Shown here in pieces: positions 1 through 5,037 of a stretch of DNA of 5,168 nt. Source of the stretch: Desulfuromonadaceae bacterium (lineage in GTDB: Bacteria; Desulfobacterota; Desulfuromonadia; Desulfuromonadales; Syntrophotaleaceae). Within the stretch, counting starts at the first letter, position 1; every line of letters starts with the position of its first letter. Below the pieces are notes generated by a model that saw only the letters and a list, made by a program, of their open reading frames with translations, searched no databases and was not told the origin of the DNA. Location: NCBI GenBank assembly GCA_021107335.1, contig JAIOSZ010000257.1:1-5168 (forward strand). Direction: 5' to 3'. Position numbers and translations under genes: made by a program.

Positions 1-1246
1 TATACAGCAAGGTGAAGGCAATCAGGGAAACCGCCACCTGGGTGGAACTGATGGCGGTGGACACACCCTCCGAAGTACGCATCACGCCATAGACGATCCA
101 CGGCTGACGCCCGACCTCGGCGACCAGCCAGCCGAGCTGTATGGTCAGATAGGGTATGGGGATGAAGGAAATCAACAATCGCAGAAATAGACGCTGCTTA
201 TCCAGGGTGCCGCGCCAGGAAAAAAAGCCTGCCAGCACCGAAACCAGAACCATTAGGCTGCCAAAGCCGACCATCGCTCGAAAACTGAGGAATACCGGCA
301 GTATGGGTGGACGGTCTTCCCGGGGAATGTCATTCAGCCCTATAACCTCGGCATTAACATCGCGATAGGCCAGGTAGCTGAGCACTCCCGGCACGTAAGC
401 AGCCTCGACCAGGTTGCGCTCCTGCTCGGCATCGGGCCAGGCCAACAGATGAATGCCAGCGTTGGTGCCCGTTTCCCAATGAGCCTCCATGGCTGCCAAC
501 TTGGCAGGTTGGTATCGGGCCACCACTTCGGCCTGGTAATCACCGGTCAACAACGACAGGGCAATGGTGACTAAACCGAAATAAGCCCCCATGCGAAAAG
601 AAGTACGGAAGAATTCTGGTTTGCTCCCCCGCAACAGGTGCCAGGCAGAAATGCCCATAACGAAAAAGGCCCCCACGGTATAACAGGAAACTACCGTGTG
701 GTAAAACTTCCATATTCCGTAGGGGTTGGTAAACATAGCGCCGAAATCGACCATCTCGGCACGGCCGTTGCGTAGTACATAGCCAACGGGGTTCTGCATC
801 CAGCCGTTGGCCAGCAGAATCCACAATGCCGACAGACTGCTGGCGATGGCCACCACCCAGATGCACAGCAGGTGAACCTTCTTCGAAACTTTATCCCAGC
901 CAAAGGCCCAGATGCCGATGAACACCGATTCGAGAAAGAAGGCCACCGTCGCCTCGATGGCCAGGGGCGCGCCGAAAATATCGCCGACATAGCGGGAGTA
1001 CTCAGCCCAGTTCATACCGAACTGGAACTCCAGAGTGATGCCGGTAACAATGCCGAGTGCGAAGTTGATCAGAAACAACTTGCCCCAGAATTGGGTCATC
1101 CGCTTGTACATCTCATTACCGGTGCGCACATAACGGGTCTCCATCCAGGCCACCAGCAGCACCAGACCCAGAGTCAGAGGCACGAAAATAAAATGGAACA
1201 TACTGGTCACGGCGAACTGTAACCGGCTCAACTCCACCACATCCAT
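1..1246 (-). CDS. cydA: Cytochrome bd ubiquinol oxidase subunit I (CydA), C-terminus cut by window edge
   Basis: Membrane subunit of the bd-type terminal oxidase, which oxidises quinol and reduces O2 to water and carries the haems b558, b595 and d. The frame is open from the ATG at 1246 to the left edge, giving 415 codons. It starts MDVVELSRLQFAVTSMFHF, very close to E. coli CydA. Ligand-type residues line up: His18 (E. coli H19), Glu98 and Glu106 (E99, E107), His183 in FYHTVVS (H186), and Met325 in FRAMVGFG (M393). Quinol-site residues Lys249 and Glu254 in AKLAAMEAHWET match K252 and E257. The family signature GRQPW is at 379-383. The Met ligand comes about 65 residues earlier than expected from the preceding offset, so this is the short-Q-loop form. 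A strong AGGAGGG ribosome site lies 6 bases before the ATG. Several hydrophobic segments fit a multi-pass membrane protein. cydB would be expected just beyond the left edge, but is not visible. Confidence 0.97.
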   Translation of the reverse strand, partial: MDVVELSRLQFAVTSMFHFIFVPLTLGLVLLVAWMETRYVRTGNEMYKRMTQFWGKLFLINFALGIVTGITLEFQFGMNWAEYSRYVGDIFGAPLAIEATVAFFLESVFIGIWAFGWDKVSKKVHLLCIWVVAIASSLSALWILLANGWMQNPVGYVLRNGRAEMVDFGAMFTNPYGIWKFYHTVVSCYTVGAFFVMGISAWHLLRGSKPEFFRTSFRMGAYFGLVTIALSLLTGDYQAEVVARYQPAKLAAMEAHWETGTNAGIHLLAWPDAEQERNLVEAAYVPGVLSYLAYRDVNAEVIGLNDIPREDRPPILPVFLSFRAMVGFGSLMVLVSVLAGFFSWRGTLDKQRLFLRLLISFIPIPYLTIQLGWLVAEVGRQPWIVYGVMRTSEGVSTAISSTQVAVSLIAFTLLY

Positions 1247-1395
1247 AACAATCCCTCCTAGCGCAAAACAGTTGAGGTTAACATATACAGGTAGCAGCCA
1301 GCCAATGCTGCATACTACCCACCGGCAAACCTTAACAAAAAACCATGACCTTTTCAGTAGCAAATTTTATTTCATAGACAAAACCCCTAACTCTC

Positions 1396-1411
1396 TGTTT
1401 CTATTGAATAG
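1396..1411 (+). repeat. Left copy of a 16-base inverted repeat
   Basis: The 16 bases TGTTTCTATTGAATAG are the exact reverse complement of 1812-1827. The core CTATT-G-AATAG (1401-1411) is itself a palindrome around one central base, so it could equally be a protein-binding site present twice. Similarity continues inward in patches: CCCGC and AGCGATT (1429-1435) also occur, reverse complemented and with different spacing, at the right copy. Confidence 0.7.
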
Positions 1412-1736
1412 CACTCCCGCCCCTACCGAGCGATTCACAAATACACCCTCCTTGTGTTAGAACTAGACAACATTGAGGTCCGGGATGCCCTACCAAGTTT
1501 TTAGCTGCGCAACCAGACAGTCCTGGCACTGGAACTGTTCCCGTAGCTTGAACTATATACTGGGTCCGTTGCCCCTATATCACCTTGCGGGATAAATTAC
1601 GGGATCCAGCCCTTCCCCAAATCCGCTTTATGTTTTGCGTTCAGGGCTATTCCAAAAACCGGATACAAGCACCTTCTACCTTCAGTCAAAACGAACCGTT
1701 CGCTGGATTCTTAACAAACAGTTATTGACTCCACGC

Positions 1737-1773
1737 AAAGAAGATTACACCTTTCCAAGGCATAATCTTCTTT
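1737..1773. repeat. Perfect 11-base inverted repeat forming a long hairpin
   Basis: AAAGAAGATTA (1737-1747) pairs perfectly with TAATCTTCTTT (1763-1773). Inside the 15-base loop, CCTT and AAGG can pair again around TCC, giving a nearly continuous hairpin. It is AT-rich and followed on the plus strand by TTTAATCTTAAT. A TTGACT -35-like box (1725-1730) lies just upstream with no good -10 at the right distance. It may be an operator, an old terminator or a 5' leader structure of the nitroreductase gene; the sequence does not decide. Confidence 0.6.
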
Positions 1774-1792
1774 AATCTTAATCGCTGGACGG

Positions 1793-1810
1793 TTTCCCCT
1801 CCGCGGGAAA
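1793..1810 (+). repeat. Small GC-rich hairpin in the nitroreductase leader
   Basis: TTTCCC (1793-1798) and GGGAAA (1805-1810) form a perfect 6-bp stem with the 6-base loop CTCCGC. It lies directly before the right copy of the 16-base inverted repeat and about 45 bases upstream of the TTG start. No T-run follows, so it is not a typical terminator. Confidence 0.45.
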
Positions 1811-1811
1811 A

Positions 1812-1827
1812 CTATTCAATAGAAACA
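1812..1827 (-). repeat. Right copy of the 16-base inverted repeat
   Basis: This is the exact reverse complement of 1396-1411, with 400 bases between the two copies. It lies about 30 bases before the nitroreductase start codon, a position suited to an operator. The pair could also mark the ends of a small decayed insertion. Confidence 0.7.
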
Positions 1828-1855
1828 ACGTCAGAAAAAGCAACGGAGCCCAACC

Positions 1856-2179
1856 TTGCAGACCTTCGAATCCCTGATCACAAACCGCAGCACCTGCCGC
1901 AACTTTTCCGACAACGAACTGCAACGAAAAGAAATTAACGAGCTGATCACCACGGCGATCTGGGTTCCGAGCGGGTCGAACAATCATCCCTGGCATTTTG
2001 TGGTTATTACCAACCGGGACAAGCTGCGAGCCTATTCGGATGCCGCCAAGACGGCCTGGTTGGGGGTACCGGAGCAATACGACTTGGTGGCACCGGTAAT
2101 CCTAGGCCATCCGGCCCAGAAAAAATCTTCCTCTCGCAACCTGAATCCGCGCAAGAATTTTGCCATCAACTGGTTTTAG
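1856..2179 (+). pseudogene. Nitroreductase-family gene with its central part missing (in-frame deletion)
   Basis: Complete family members are FMN-dependent NAD(P)H oxidoreductases, usually about 170-190 residues; this frame has 107. The start is TTG, the only plausible one because an in-frame stop lies at 1820-1822; GGAG at 1845-1848 sits 7 bases before it. Residues 1-69 are a normal N-terminus: the FMN-phosphate-binding type Arg in NRSTCRNF (10-17), then VPSGSNNHPWHFVVI (37-51), a family hallmark. At about residue 69-70 it jumps to what is normally the C-terminal end: LGVPEQYDLVAPVILGHP (69-86), then PRK and the end FAINWF. Some 80 central residues, including dimer-core helices and the usual middle FMN contacts, are absent with the frame kept. 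It is probably non-functional, although a transcribed small protein cannot be excluded. Its own terminator follows. Confidence 0.8.
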
Positions 2180-2209
2180 CCCCTCGAACAGTTCCTGCGA
2201 CTAAAAGCA

Positions 2210-2247
2210 AACGCCCCTCTGGACAAGGTCCAAGGGGGCGTTTTTTG
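2210..2247 (+). terminator. Intrinsic terminator after the nitroreductase remnant, possibly bidirectional
   Basis: Arms 2211-2224 and 2228-2241 form a 14-position stem with one wobble and one mismatch around the loop AAG, followed on the plus strand by TTTTTT from 2241. On the minus strand the same stem is followed by TTTGCTTTT, so it probably also ends the transcript of the LysE-type gene, whose stop lies about 30 bases away. Confidence 0.9.
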
Positions 2248-2275
2248 TTGTGTAAACAATGAGTGGGTCCAGAAC

Positions 2276-2905
2276 CTAGTGTACTTCGGACCAGGCGAGT
2301 CGCAGACCGAGCAGCACCAGCACACTACCCGCTATTCGACCAAGACGATTGCCGATAGCGGTTTTTTTCTGCAACCACCCACCAAGCCAGCCAGAACAGA
2401 AACCGACCAGACCAAAACAGACCAGGGTCAACAGCACGAACAAAGTGCCGAGCAAAAACATCTGCAGCGGCAGGGAACCTTGTTCTTTGTCGAGAAACTG
2501 AGGAAAGAAAGCGAGAAAAAAGATCGCCACCTTCGGATTAAGCACGTTGGCGACAATACTCTGCAGAAAGATAGTGCGCCCCCGCAGTGGCTTTAATTCA
2601 CCCCCTGCCGCCAGGTCAGTCTTGCTGCAAAACATGCGAACGCCGAGATATATGAGATACAGGGCGCCGACGTACTTGACCAATTGAAACGCTCGAGCTG
2701 AAGAAGCCAGCAGAGCCGAAAGGCCCACCAGGGCAAAGAAGATATGCACGAAGTTGCCGAGACTGAAACCGGCCGCAGCCGCCAGAGCCGCTTTCCGGCC
2801 CTGAGCCACACCACGGGTCATGACGTAGATAATGTCGGGCCCCGGGGTGAAGATCAGCACCACCGAAGTCGCGGCAAAGAGCATCAACTGAGTCGAAGAT
2901 ATCAT
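2276..2905 (-). CDS. LysE/RhtB-family inner-membrane exporter
   Basis: A 209-residue membrane protein of the LysE/RhtB family, whose characterised members export amino acids such as lysine, homoserine, threonine or leucine. The N-terminal hydrophobic helix contains the family motif IFTPGPD (18-24). The central motif is NVLNPKVAIFFLAFFPQF (120-137). About five to six hydrophobic segments are visible (near 6-28, 40-68, 72-92, 112-135, 146-173 and 190-205), and 209 residues is typical. The start is the ATG at 2905, with GGAGGG ending 5 bases before it. An overlapping ATG at 2909 opens a different frame that does not give this protein. The substrate cannot be read from sequence. It lies 81 bases downstream of ribB, on the same strand and without a recognisable terminator between, so it may be transcribed from the FMN-riboswitch promoter. 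That would fit export of a flavin-related or unrelated metabolite, but this is inference. Confidence 0.93.
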   Translation of the reverse strand: MISSTQLMLFAATSVVLIFTPGPDIIYVMTRGVAQGRKAALAAAAGFSLGNFVHIFFALVGLSALLASSARAFQLVKYVGALYLIYLGVRMFCSKTDLAAGGELKPLRGRTIFLQSIVANVLNPKVAIFFLAFFPQFLDKEQGSLPLQMFLLGTLFVLLTLVCFGLVGFCSGWLGGWLQKKTAIGNRLGRIAGSVLVLLGLRLAWSEVH

Positions 2906-2969
2906 TCATGCCCTCCTGTGCTGAAAAACTGGCTTGTCTCCATCCAAAACATCCGAATGAACAGCACTG

Positions 2970-2988
2970 AGTTTCCAATTCGGAAACT
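2970..2988 (-). repeat. Hairpin overlapping the ribB stop codon
   Basis: On the minus strand AGTTTCC pairs perfectly with GGAAACT around the loop GAATT. The stem begins inside the TAG stop of ribB (2989-2987). No T-run follows, so it is not a standard intrinsic terminator. It could protect a processed 3' end or reduce read-through into the exporter gene. Confidence 0.6.
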
Positions 2989-3640
2989 AGCTGGCCTTGC
3001 GCTCCATCGCCACCCGATAGTTCACCAGATCGGCAACGATCATCACCGGCAGGTAGCGCCGCTTGGCAAAATCGACAATCTCCGGCAGACGCGCCATGGT
3101 CCCGTCAGGATTGGTCACTTCACAGAGTACGCCACAGGGCTTGAGGCCTGCCAGGCGCATCAGGTCGACGGTCGCTTCGGTATGGCCTTCCCGCTCCAGC
3201 ACCCCGCCGGGACGAGCCCGCAACGGAAAGACGTGGCCGGGCCGGCAGAGATCGGAAGGCTTGGCGCCGTCGGCAATGGCCGCCTTGACGGTAGTCACCC
3301 GGTCGGCTGCGGAAACGCCGGTAGTCACCCCTTCAGCCGCTTCGATGGTGACGGTGAAAGCGGTCTGGTACGCACTGGAATTATCCTCAACCATCATCGG
3401 CAATTCGAGTTCCCGAACCTTCTCGTCGGGCAGACAGAGACAGACGATGCCACTGCACTCGCGAATCAAAAGGGCCATCTGCGCATCGGTCAGGGTCTCG
3501 GCGGCGTAGATCAGATCCCCTTCATTTTCACGATCTTCGTTGTCGGCAACCAACACACCACGGCCGGCACGCAGGGCTTCCAAGGCGCGCTCTACCCGCT
3601 GATGCGAATCGCCGAACTCATTTAACAAGGATTGACTCAT
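2987..3640 (-). CDS. ribB: 3,4-dihydroxy-2-butanone 4-phosphate synthase (RibB)
   Basis: Converts ribulose 5-phosphate to 3,4-dihydroxy-2-butanone 4-phosphate plus formate, the four-carbon precursor for riboflavin and hence FMN and FAD; a cytosolic, Mg-dependent homodimer in characterised members. The protein is 217 residues, the same length as E. coli RibB, and lines up without visible gaps down to the ending ERKAS. Catalytic and metal residues are present at E. coli positions: Arg37, Glu38, Glu40 and Asp42 in [10 protein letters not shown] (33-42), His153 in GHTEAT, and Glu174 in VLCE. The conserved [10 protein letters not shown] is at 133-142. There is no GTP cyclohydrolase II (RibA) domain, so this is the stand-alone form, not the RibBA fusion. 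The ATG at 3640 is preceded by GGAAGAAGGG (3648-3657). Expression should be FMN-controlled through the riboswitch upstream. The LysE-type gene follows. Confidence 0.98.
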   Translation of the reverse strand: MSQSLLNEFGDSHQRVERALEALRAGRGVLVADNEDRENEGDLIYAAETLTDAQMALLIRECSGIVCLCLPDEKVRELELPMMVEDNSSAYQTAFTVTIEAAEGVTTGVSAADRVTTVKAAIADGAKPSDLCRPGHVFPLRARPGGVLEREGHTEATVDLMRLAGLKPCGVLCEVTNPDGTMARLPEIVDFAKRRYLPVMIVADLVNYRVAMERKAS

Positions 3641-3735
3641 GGGAATACCCTTCTTCCGTTTAGGGAAAAATCAGAATCAGGGCGTGACAGGCAAAAAGCA
3701 GGGGCCGGGAAATATATGGCGGGTTGCTGGCTGCC
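3641..3735 (-). promoter_or_regulatory. Leader between FMN aptamer and ribB start (expression platform)
   Basis: These 95 bases should turn FMN binding into a change in ribB expression. Two possibilities are visible. A weak terminator-like fold pairs GCAG near the aptamer with CTGC, followed by TTTTT (about 3733-3688), but the stem is short and broken. Near the start codon the purine-rich ribosome site can be trapped, either by GGG-TATT-CCC or GGAA/TTCC right beside the ATG, or by an upstream CCCT..TCT segment pairing with AGAAGGG. I favour control of translation, as known for E. coli ribB, but cannot settle it by eye. Confidence 0.5.
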
Positions 3736-3883
3736 TCATCCTCTATCGTCCGGACTATAACCGTCGGCTCTGGAATCACACCAGATCTGCTGACCTCCTT
3801 TAACGAGAAAAGGAGCGCTCGCGGGCTCCCCAGAGCAACCTGGGATACCGCCGGTGGGGACTCGCACCCCGCCCTGAGAATAA
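3736..3883 (-). promoter_or_regulatory. FMN riboswitch (RFN element)
   Basis: All conserved blocks of the FMN aptamer are present in order on the minus strand: AGGGCGGGG, ACCGGCGGT (3855-3847), AGCCCGCGAGC (3827-3817), GCCGACGGT (3768-3760) and ATAGTCCGGA (3758-3749). The closing P1 helix pairs TTATTCTC (3883-3876) with GAGGATGA (3743-3736), including two G-U pairs. Between the blocks are the expected variable helices. Bound FMN lowers expression of the downstream flavin gene in this family. It lies 95 bases upstream of ribB. Confidence 0.98.
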
Positions 3884-3891
3884 GCGACTGA

Positions 3892-3921
3892 ACTTTAGAA
3901 CGTCCGATGGCCCGTTGTCAA
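3892..3921 (-). promoter_or_regulatory. Sigma-70-type promoter for the riboswitch-ribB transcript
   Basis: A consensus -35 box TTGACA (3921-3916) is followed after 18 bases by TAAAGT (3897-3892) as a -10 box. The predicted start, about 3885, falls right at the 5' side of the riboswitch P1 helix (3883), which supports the assignment. The -10 match is imperfect; TCTAAA with a 16-base spacer is an alternative. Confidence 0.65.
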
Positions 3922-3960
3922 CCACCATTCTATTTGGGTCGTTGTTAGAGAACCAGCAAC

Positions 3961-3995
3961 AAAAAAGGCAGCCGCCTCGCAAGAGACGCCTGCCC
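3961..3995 (-). terminator. Intrinsic terminator after ppnP
   Basis: On the minus strand GGCAGGCGTCTC (3994-3983) pairs with GAGGCGGCTGCC (3978-3967) around TTGC, with one mismatch and one G-U pair, followed directly by TTTTTT (3966-3961). It ends the ppnP transcript and insulates the ribB promoter just beyond. Confidence 0.93.
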
Positions 3996-4005
3996 AAAAT
4001 CGATA

Positions 4006-4020
4006 CGCCACGGGGTGGCG
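4006..4020 (-). repeat. Short hairpin right after the ppnP stop codon
   Basis: CGCCAC and GTGGCG form a perfect 6-bp stem with a 3-base loop, one base past the ppnP stop. On the minus strand it is followed by TATCGATTTT, a poor T-run, so it is at most a weak first terminator ahead of the strong one at 3961-3995. Confidence 0.5.
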
Positions 4021-4021
4021 A

Positions 4022-4336
4022 TTAGCGCATATATGAACAGCAATAGTCGGTGGGCTCTTTGACCTTGGCGATAAAAAAGGAACCCGCCGGCACCACGAAA
4101 GCCTCGCCGGCCTTGACGGTCTTCCATTCACTGTCGCCGGCAACCTGCACTTCGAGTTCGCCGTTCAGAATCTCCATGGTCTCCTGAGCATCGGCGTTAA
4201 AGCGGTATTCACCGGGCTGCATCATGCCCAGGGTCTTTTCTGTGCCATCCTCAAAGCGGACGGTGCGACTGCTGACCATACCGTCGAAATAGAGATTGGC
4301 TTTCTTGATTACCGAAACATTTTTGAATTCGCTCAC
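4022..4336 (-). CDS. ppnP: Pyrimidine/purine nucleoside phosphorylase (PpnP, UPF0345/YaiE family)
   Basis: A small cupin protein of 104 residues (E. coli PpnP/YaiE is 94). The E. coli protein splits several purine and pyrimidine nucleosides with phosphate, giving the free base and ribose 1-phosphate, so the expected role is nucleoside salvage in the cytosol. Family landmarks are in order: NLYFDGMVSSRTV (14-26), LGMMQPGEYRF (36-46), ETMEILNGELEVQV (52-65), W71, the GEAFVVPAGSFF stretch (77-88), and the C-terminal TDYCCSY (96-102). The start is GTG at 4336, with AAGGAGA about 5 bases upstream; no better start is nearby. It appears to be transcribed alone: a strong terminator follows, and upstream lie a perfect hairpin and a 216-base folded element. 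The 10-residue longer N-terminus (MSEFKNVSVI) is common outside enterobacteria. Confidence 0.94.
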   Translation of the reverse strand: MSEFKNVSVIKKANLYFDGMVSSRTVRFEDGTEKTLGMMQPGEYRFNADAQETMEILNGELEVQVAGDSEWKTVKAGEAFVVPAGSFFIAKVKEPTDYCCSYMR

Positions 4337-4367
4337 TGAAATCTCCTTGATCGATGACGATTATCTA

Positions 4368-4396
4368 GTGTCCATCCGGAATCTCTGGATGGACAC
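4368..4396 (-). repeat. Perfect 10-bp hairpin in the ppnP upstream region
   Basis: GTGTCCATCC (4368-4377) is the exact reverse complement of GGATGGACAC (4387-4396), with a 9-base loop. It lies 31 bases upstream of the ppnP GTG. Between them is TAGATAAT (4367-4360), a -10-like box without a matching -35. No T-run follows on either strand, so it is not a simple terminator. It may be a leader structure, an operator, or the outermost part of the folded element that begins six bases to the right. Confidence 0.7.
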
Positions 4397-4484
4397 AGTG
4401 CAGTTTTCATATGAGAAACGAGCAATTTCCCCCAAGACCAAGGAAATCTAGCGCTTGCGCGGAAGCGTAGCTGTTTACGCCGCA

Positions 4485-4508
4485 CCATTCCGCAGGACAG
4501 CGGAATGG
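4485..4508. repeat. Inner hairpin 1 of the folded element
   Basis: CCATTCCGC (4485-4493) and GCGGAATGG (4500-4508) form a perfect 9-bp stem with the 6-base loop AGGACA. It lies near the middle of the 4402-4617 element. Confidence 0.75.
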
Positions 4509-4514
4509 GACAGC

Positions 4515-4551
4515 CCCTGGCTGCCCGAAGGGCGAGGGCCAGGGATGGCCC
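4515..4551. repeat. Inner hairpin 2 of the folded element, with two alternative folds
   Basis: CCCTGGC (4515-4521) pairs with GCCAGGG (4538-4544), and inside it GCCC (4523-4526) pairs with GGGC (4530-4533) around GAA. A competing hairpin uses GGGCCA (4536-4541) and TGGCCC (4546-4551) around GGGA, a GNRA-type tetraloop on the plus strand. The two folds share bases and exclude each other. Confidence 0.65.
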
Positions 4552-4692
4552 GAGTCACAAGCAAGAGCGCGGATTGACGCCGAGATTGGGGGAAAGAGCC
4601 GTTTCCAGATGAAAACTATCTATGGTTGCGGCCAGGAACTACACTGAAGTTTATCAGGTAGCTTAATTGATTGCTTGTCGCTATTTTCTTCA

Positions 4693-5037
4693 CTATTCCA
4701 CGAGCTCCGCCGTCAAGTCCAACATTTCCAGCAGATCGCGACGATCGGGGCGACGGTTAACCAGAAGTTCCTTACGGACCTTGGGCAATCGTTTGACCCT
4801 CAATTCGGCCTTCAACGCCAAACTGTGGCTACCCAATGTGCAATCATAGACCAACTCCAAGGATTTACAACTGCGGGTAAACTTGCCTCCCCGGCCAGAC
4901 CGGGAACGATGTTCGCCGAGCCGTCGAGAGAGATCGGTGGTAATCCCAGTGTAAAGAGCGCCACGCTCGTTGCGCAACAGATAGAGAAACCAGCGCTGTA
5001 TATCCGAGGTCAAATCTTTGCTACCGACACTCTTCAA
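4693..5037 (-). CDS. GIY-YIG nuclease-domain protein (UPF0213/YhbQ-like)
   Basis: A 114-residue protein made almost wholly of one GIY-YIG nuclease fold. WFLYLL (16-21) stands in the GIY position and YTG (29-31) in the YIG position, followed by TDLSRRLGEH (34-43) with the conserved Arg and His, GRGGKFTR (48-55), and ALKAELRVKRL (74-84), where Glu78 is the likely metal ligand. These are the catalytic-type residues of the superfamily, so nuclease activity is possible, although the natural substrate of the UPF0213 group is not well defined. The TTG start at 5037 is chosen because it overlaps the TGA stop of the upstream gene (TTGA) and leaves a normal domain start; an upstream ATG (5059) is in the wrong frame. 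A later start closer to residue 12-16 cannot be excluded. No terminator is seen immediately after the stop; the folded element begins about 75 bases on. Confidence 0.9.
   Translation of the reverse strand: MKSVGSKDLTSDIQRWFLYLLRNERGALYTGITTDLSRRLGEHRSRSGRGGKFTRSCKSLELVYDCTLGSHSLALKAELRVKRLPKVRKELLVNRRPDRRDLLEMLDLTAELVE

Larger units (their letters stand above)
1247..1855. other. Long AT-richer intergenic region without a convincing gene
   Basis: This 609-base gap separates the divergent cydA and nitroreductase genes and is visibly more AT-rich than either. The only open frame of note (1272-1460, plus, 62 codons) has no ribosome site and resembles nothing I know. The part next to cydA should hold its promoter. 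On the minus strand a weak candidate pairs TTTGTT with TAGTAT 16 bases later, in the stretch 1297-1345, but it is not strong enough to list separately. No FNR-like (TTGAT-N4-ATCAA) or Rex-like palindrome is evident. The rest contains the inverted repeat and hairpins listed separately. It could be decayed sequence from a lost gene or small mobile element. Confidence 0.6.
4402..4617. repeat. 216-base nested inverted-repeat element (MITE-like or structured RNA)
   Basis: The two ends are imperfect reverse complements over about 55 bases. AGTTTTCAT (4402-4410) matches 4609-4617 exactly; further in, TG, GAAACG and GC match with two one-base gaps; then TTTCCCCCAA (4426-4435) matches 4586-4595 exactly, and the similarity continues weakly through AATC and TTGC to about 4458 and 4561. 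The centre holds two more strong hairpins, listed separately. No protein is apparent in any frame. The layout (long terminal inverted repeats, GC-rich folded core, intergenic position) fits a non-autonomous mobile element or dispersed palindromic repeat; a structured non-coding RNA is the alternative. I see no clear target-site duplication. Confidence 0.75.

Noticed and set aside
872..1222. Plus-strand open frame of 116 codons
   Set aside because: It is antisense to cydA, with no recognisable features.
1272..1460. Small plus-strand frame of 62 codons in the cydA upstream gap
   Set aside because: No ribosome site, no similarity I can name, and it runs through the left inverted repeat; more likely chance in AT-rich sequence.
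2616..2978. Minus-strand frame starting at or before the ATG at 2909, close to the exporter start
   Set aside because: It shares the AGGAGG region but reads out of frame through the clear LysE/RhtB protein and gives no family match.
2744..3625. Plus-strand open frame of 293 codons
   Set aside because: It lies antisense to ribB and the start of the exporter gene, both certain genes; its composition is rich in His, Gly and Arg with no domain, and it has no ribosome site.
4360..4367. TAGATAAT as a ppnP promoter -10 box
   Set aside because: No -35-like hexamer lies 16-18 bases upstream; that position falls inside the perfect hairpin. Kept only as a remark.
4368..4617. CRISPR array
   Set aside because: Repeats here are inverted and unequal, not evenly spaced direct repeats, and no cas gene is present.
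4402..4617. tRNA or other standard RNA gene
   Set aside because: No cloverleaf with the conserved TTC-containing arm or CCA-end layout; the fold is a long palindrome instead.
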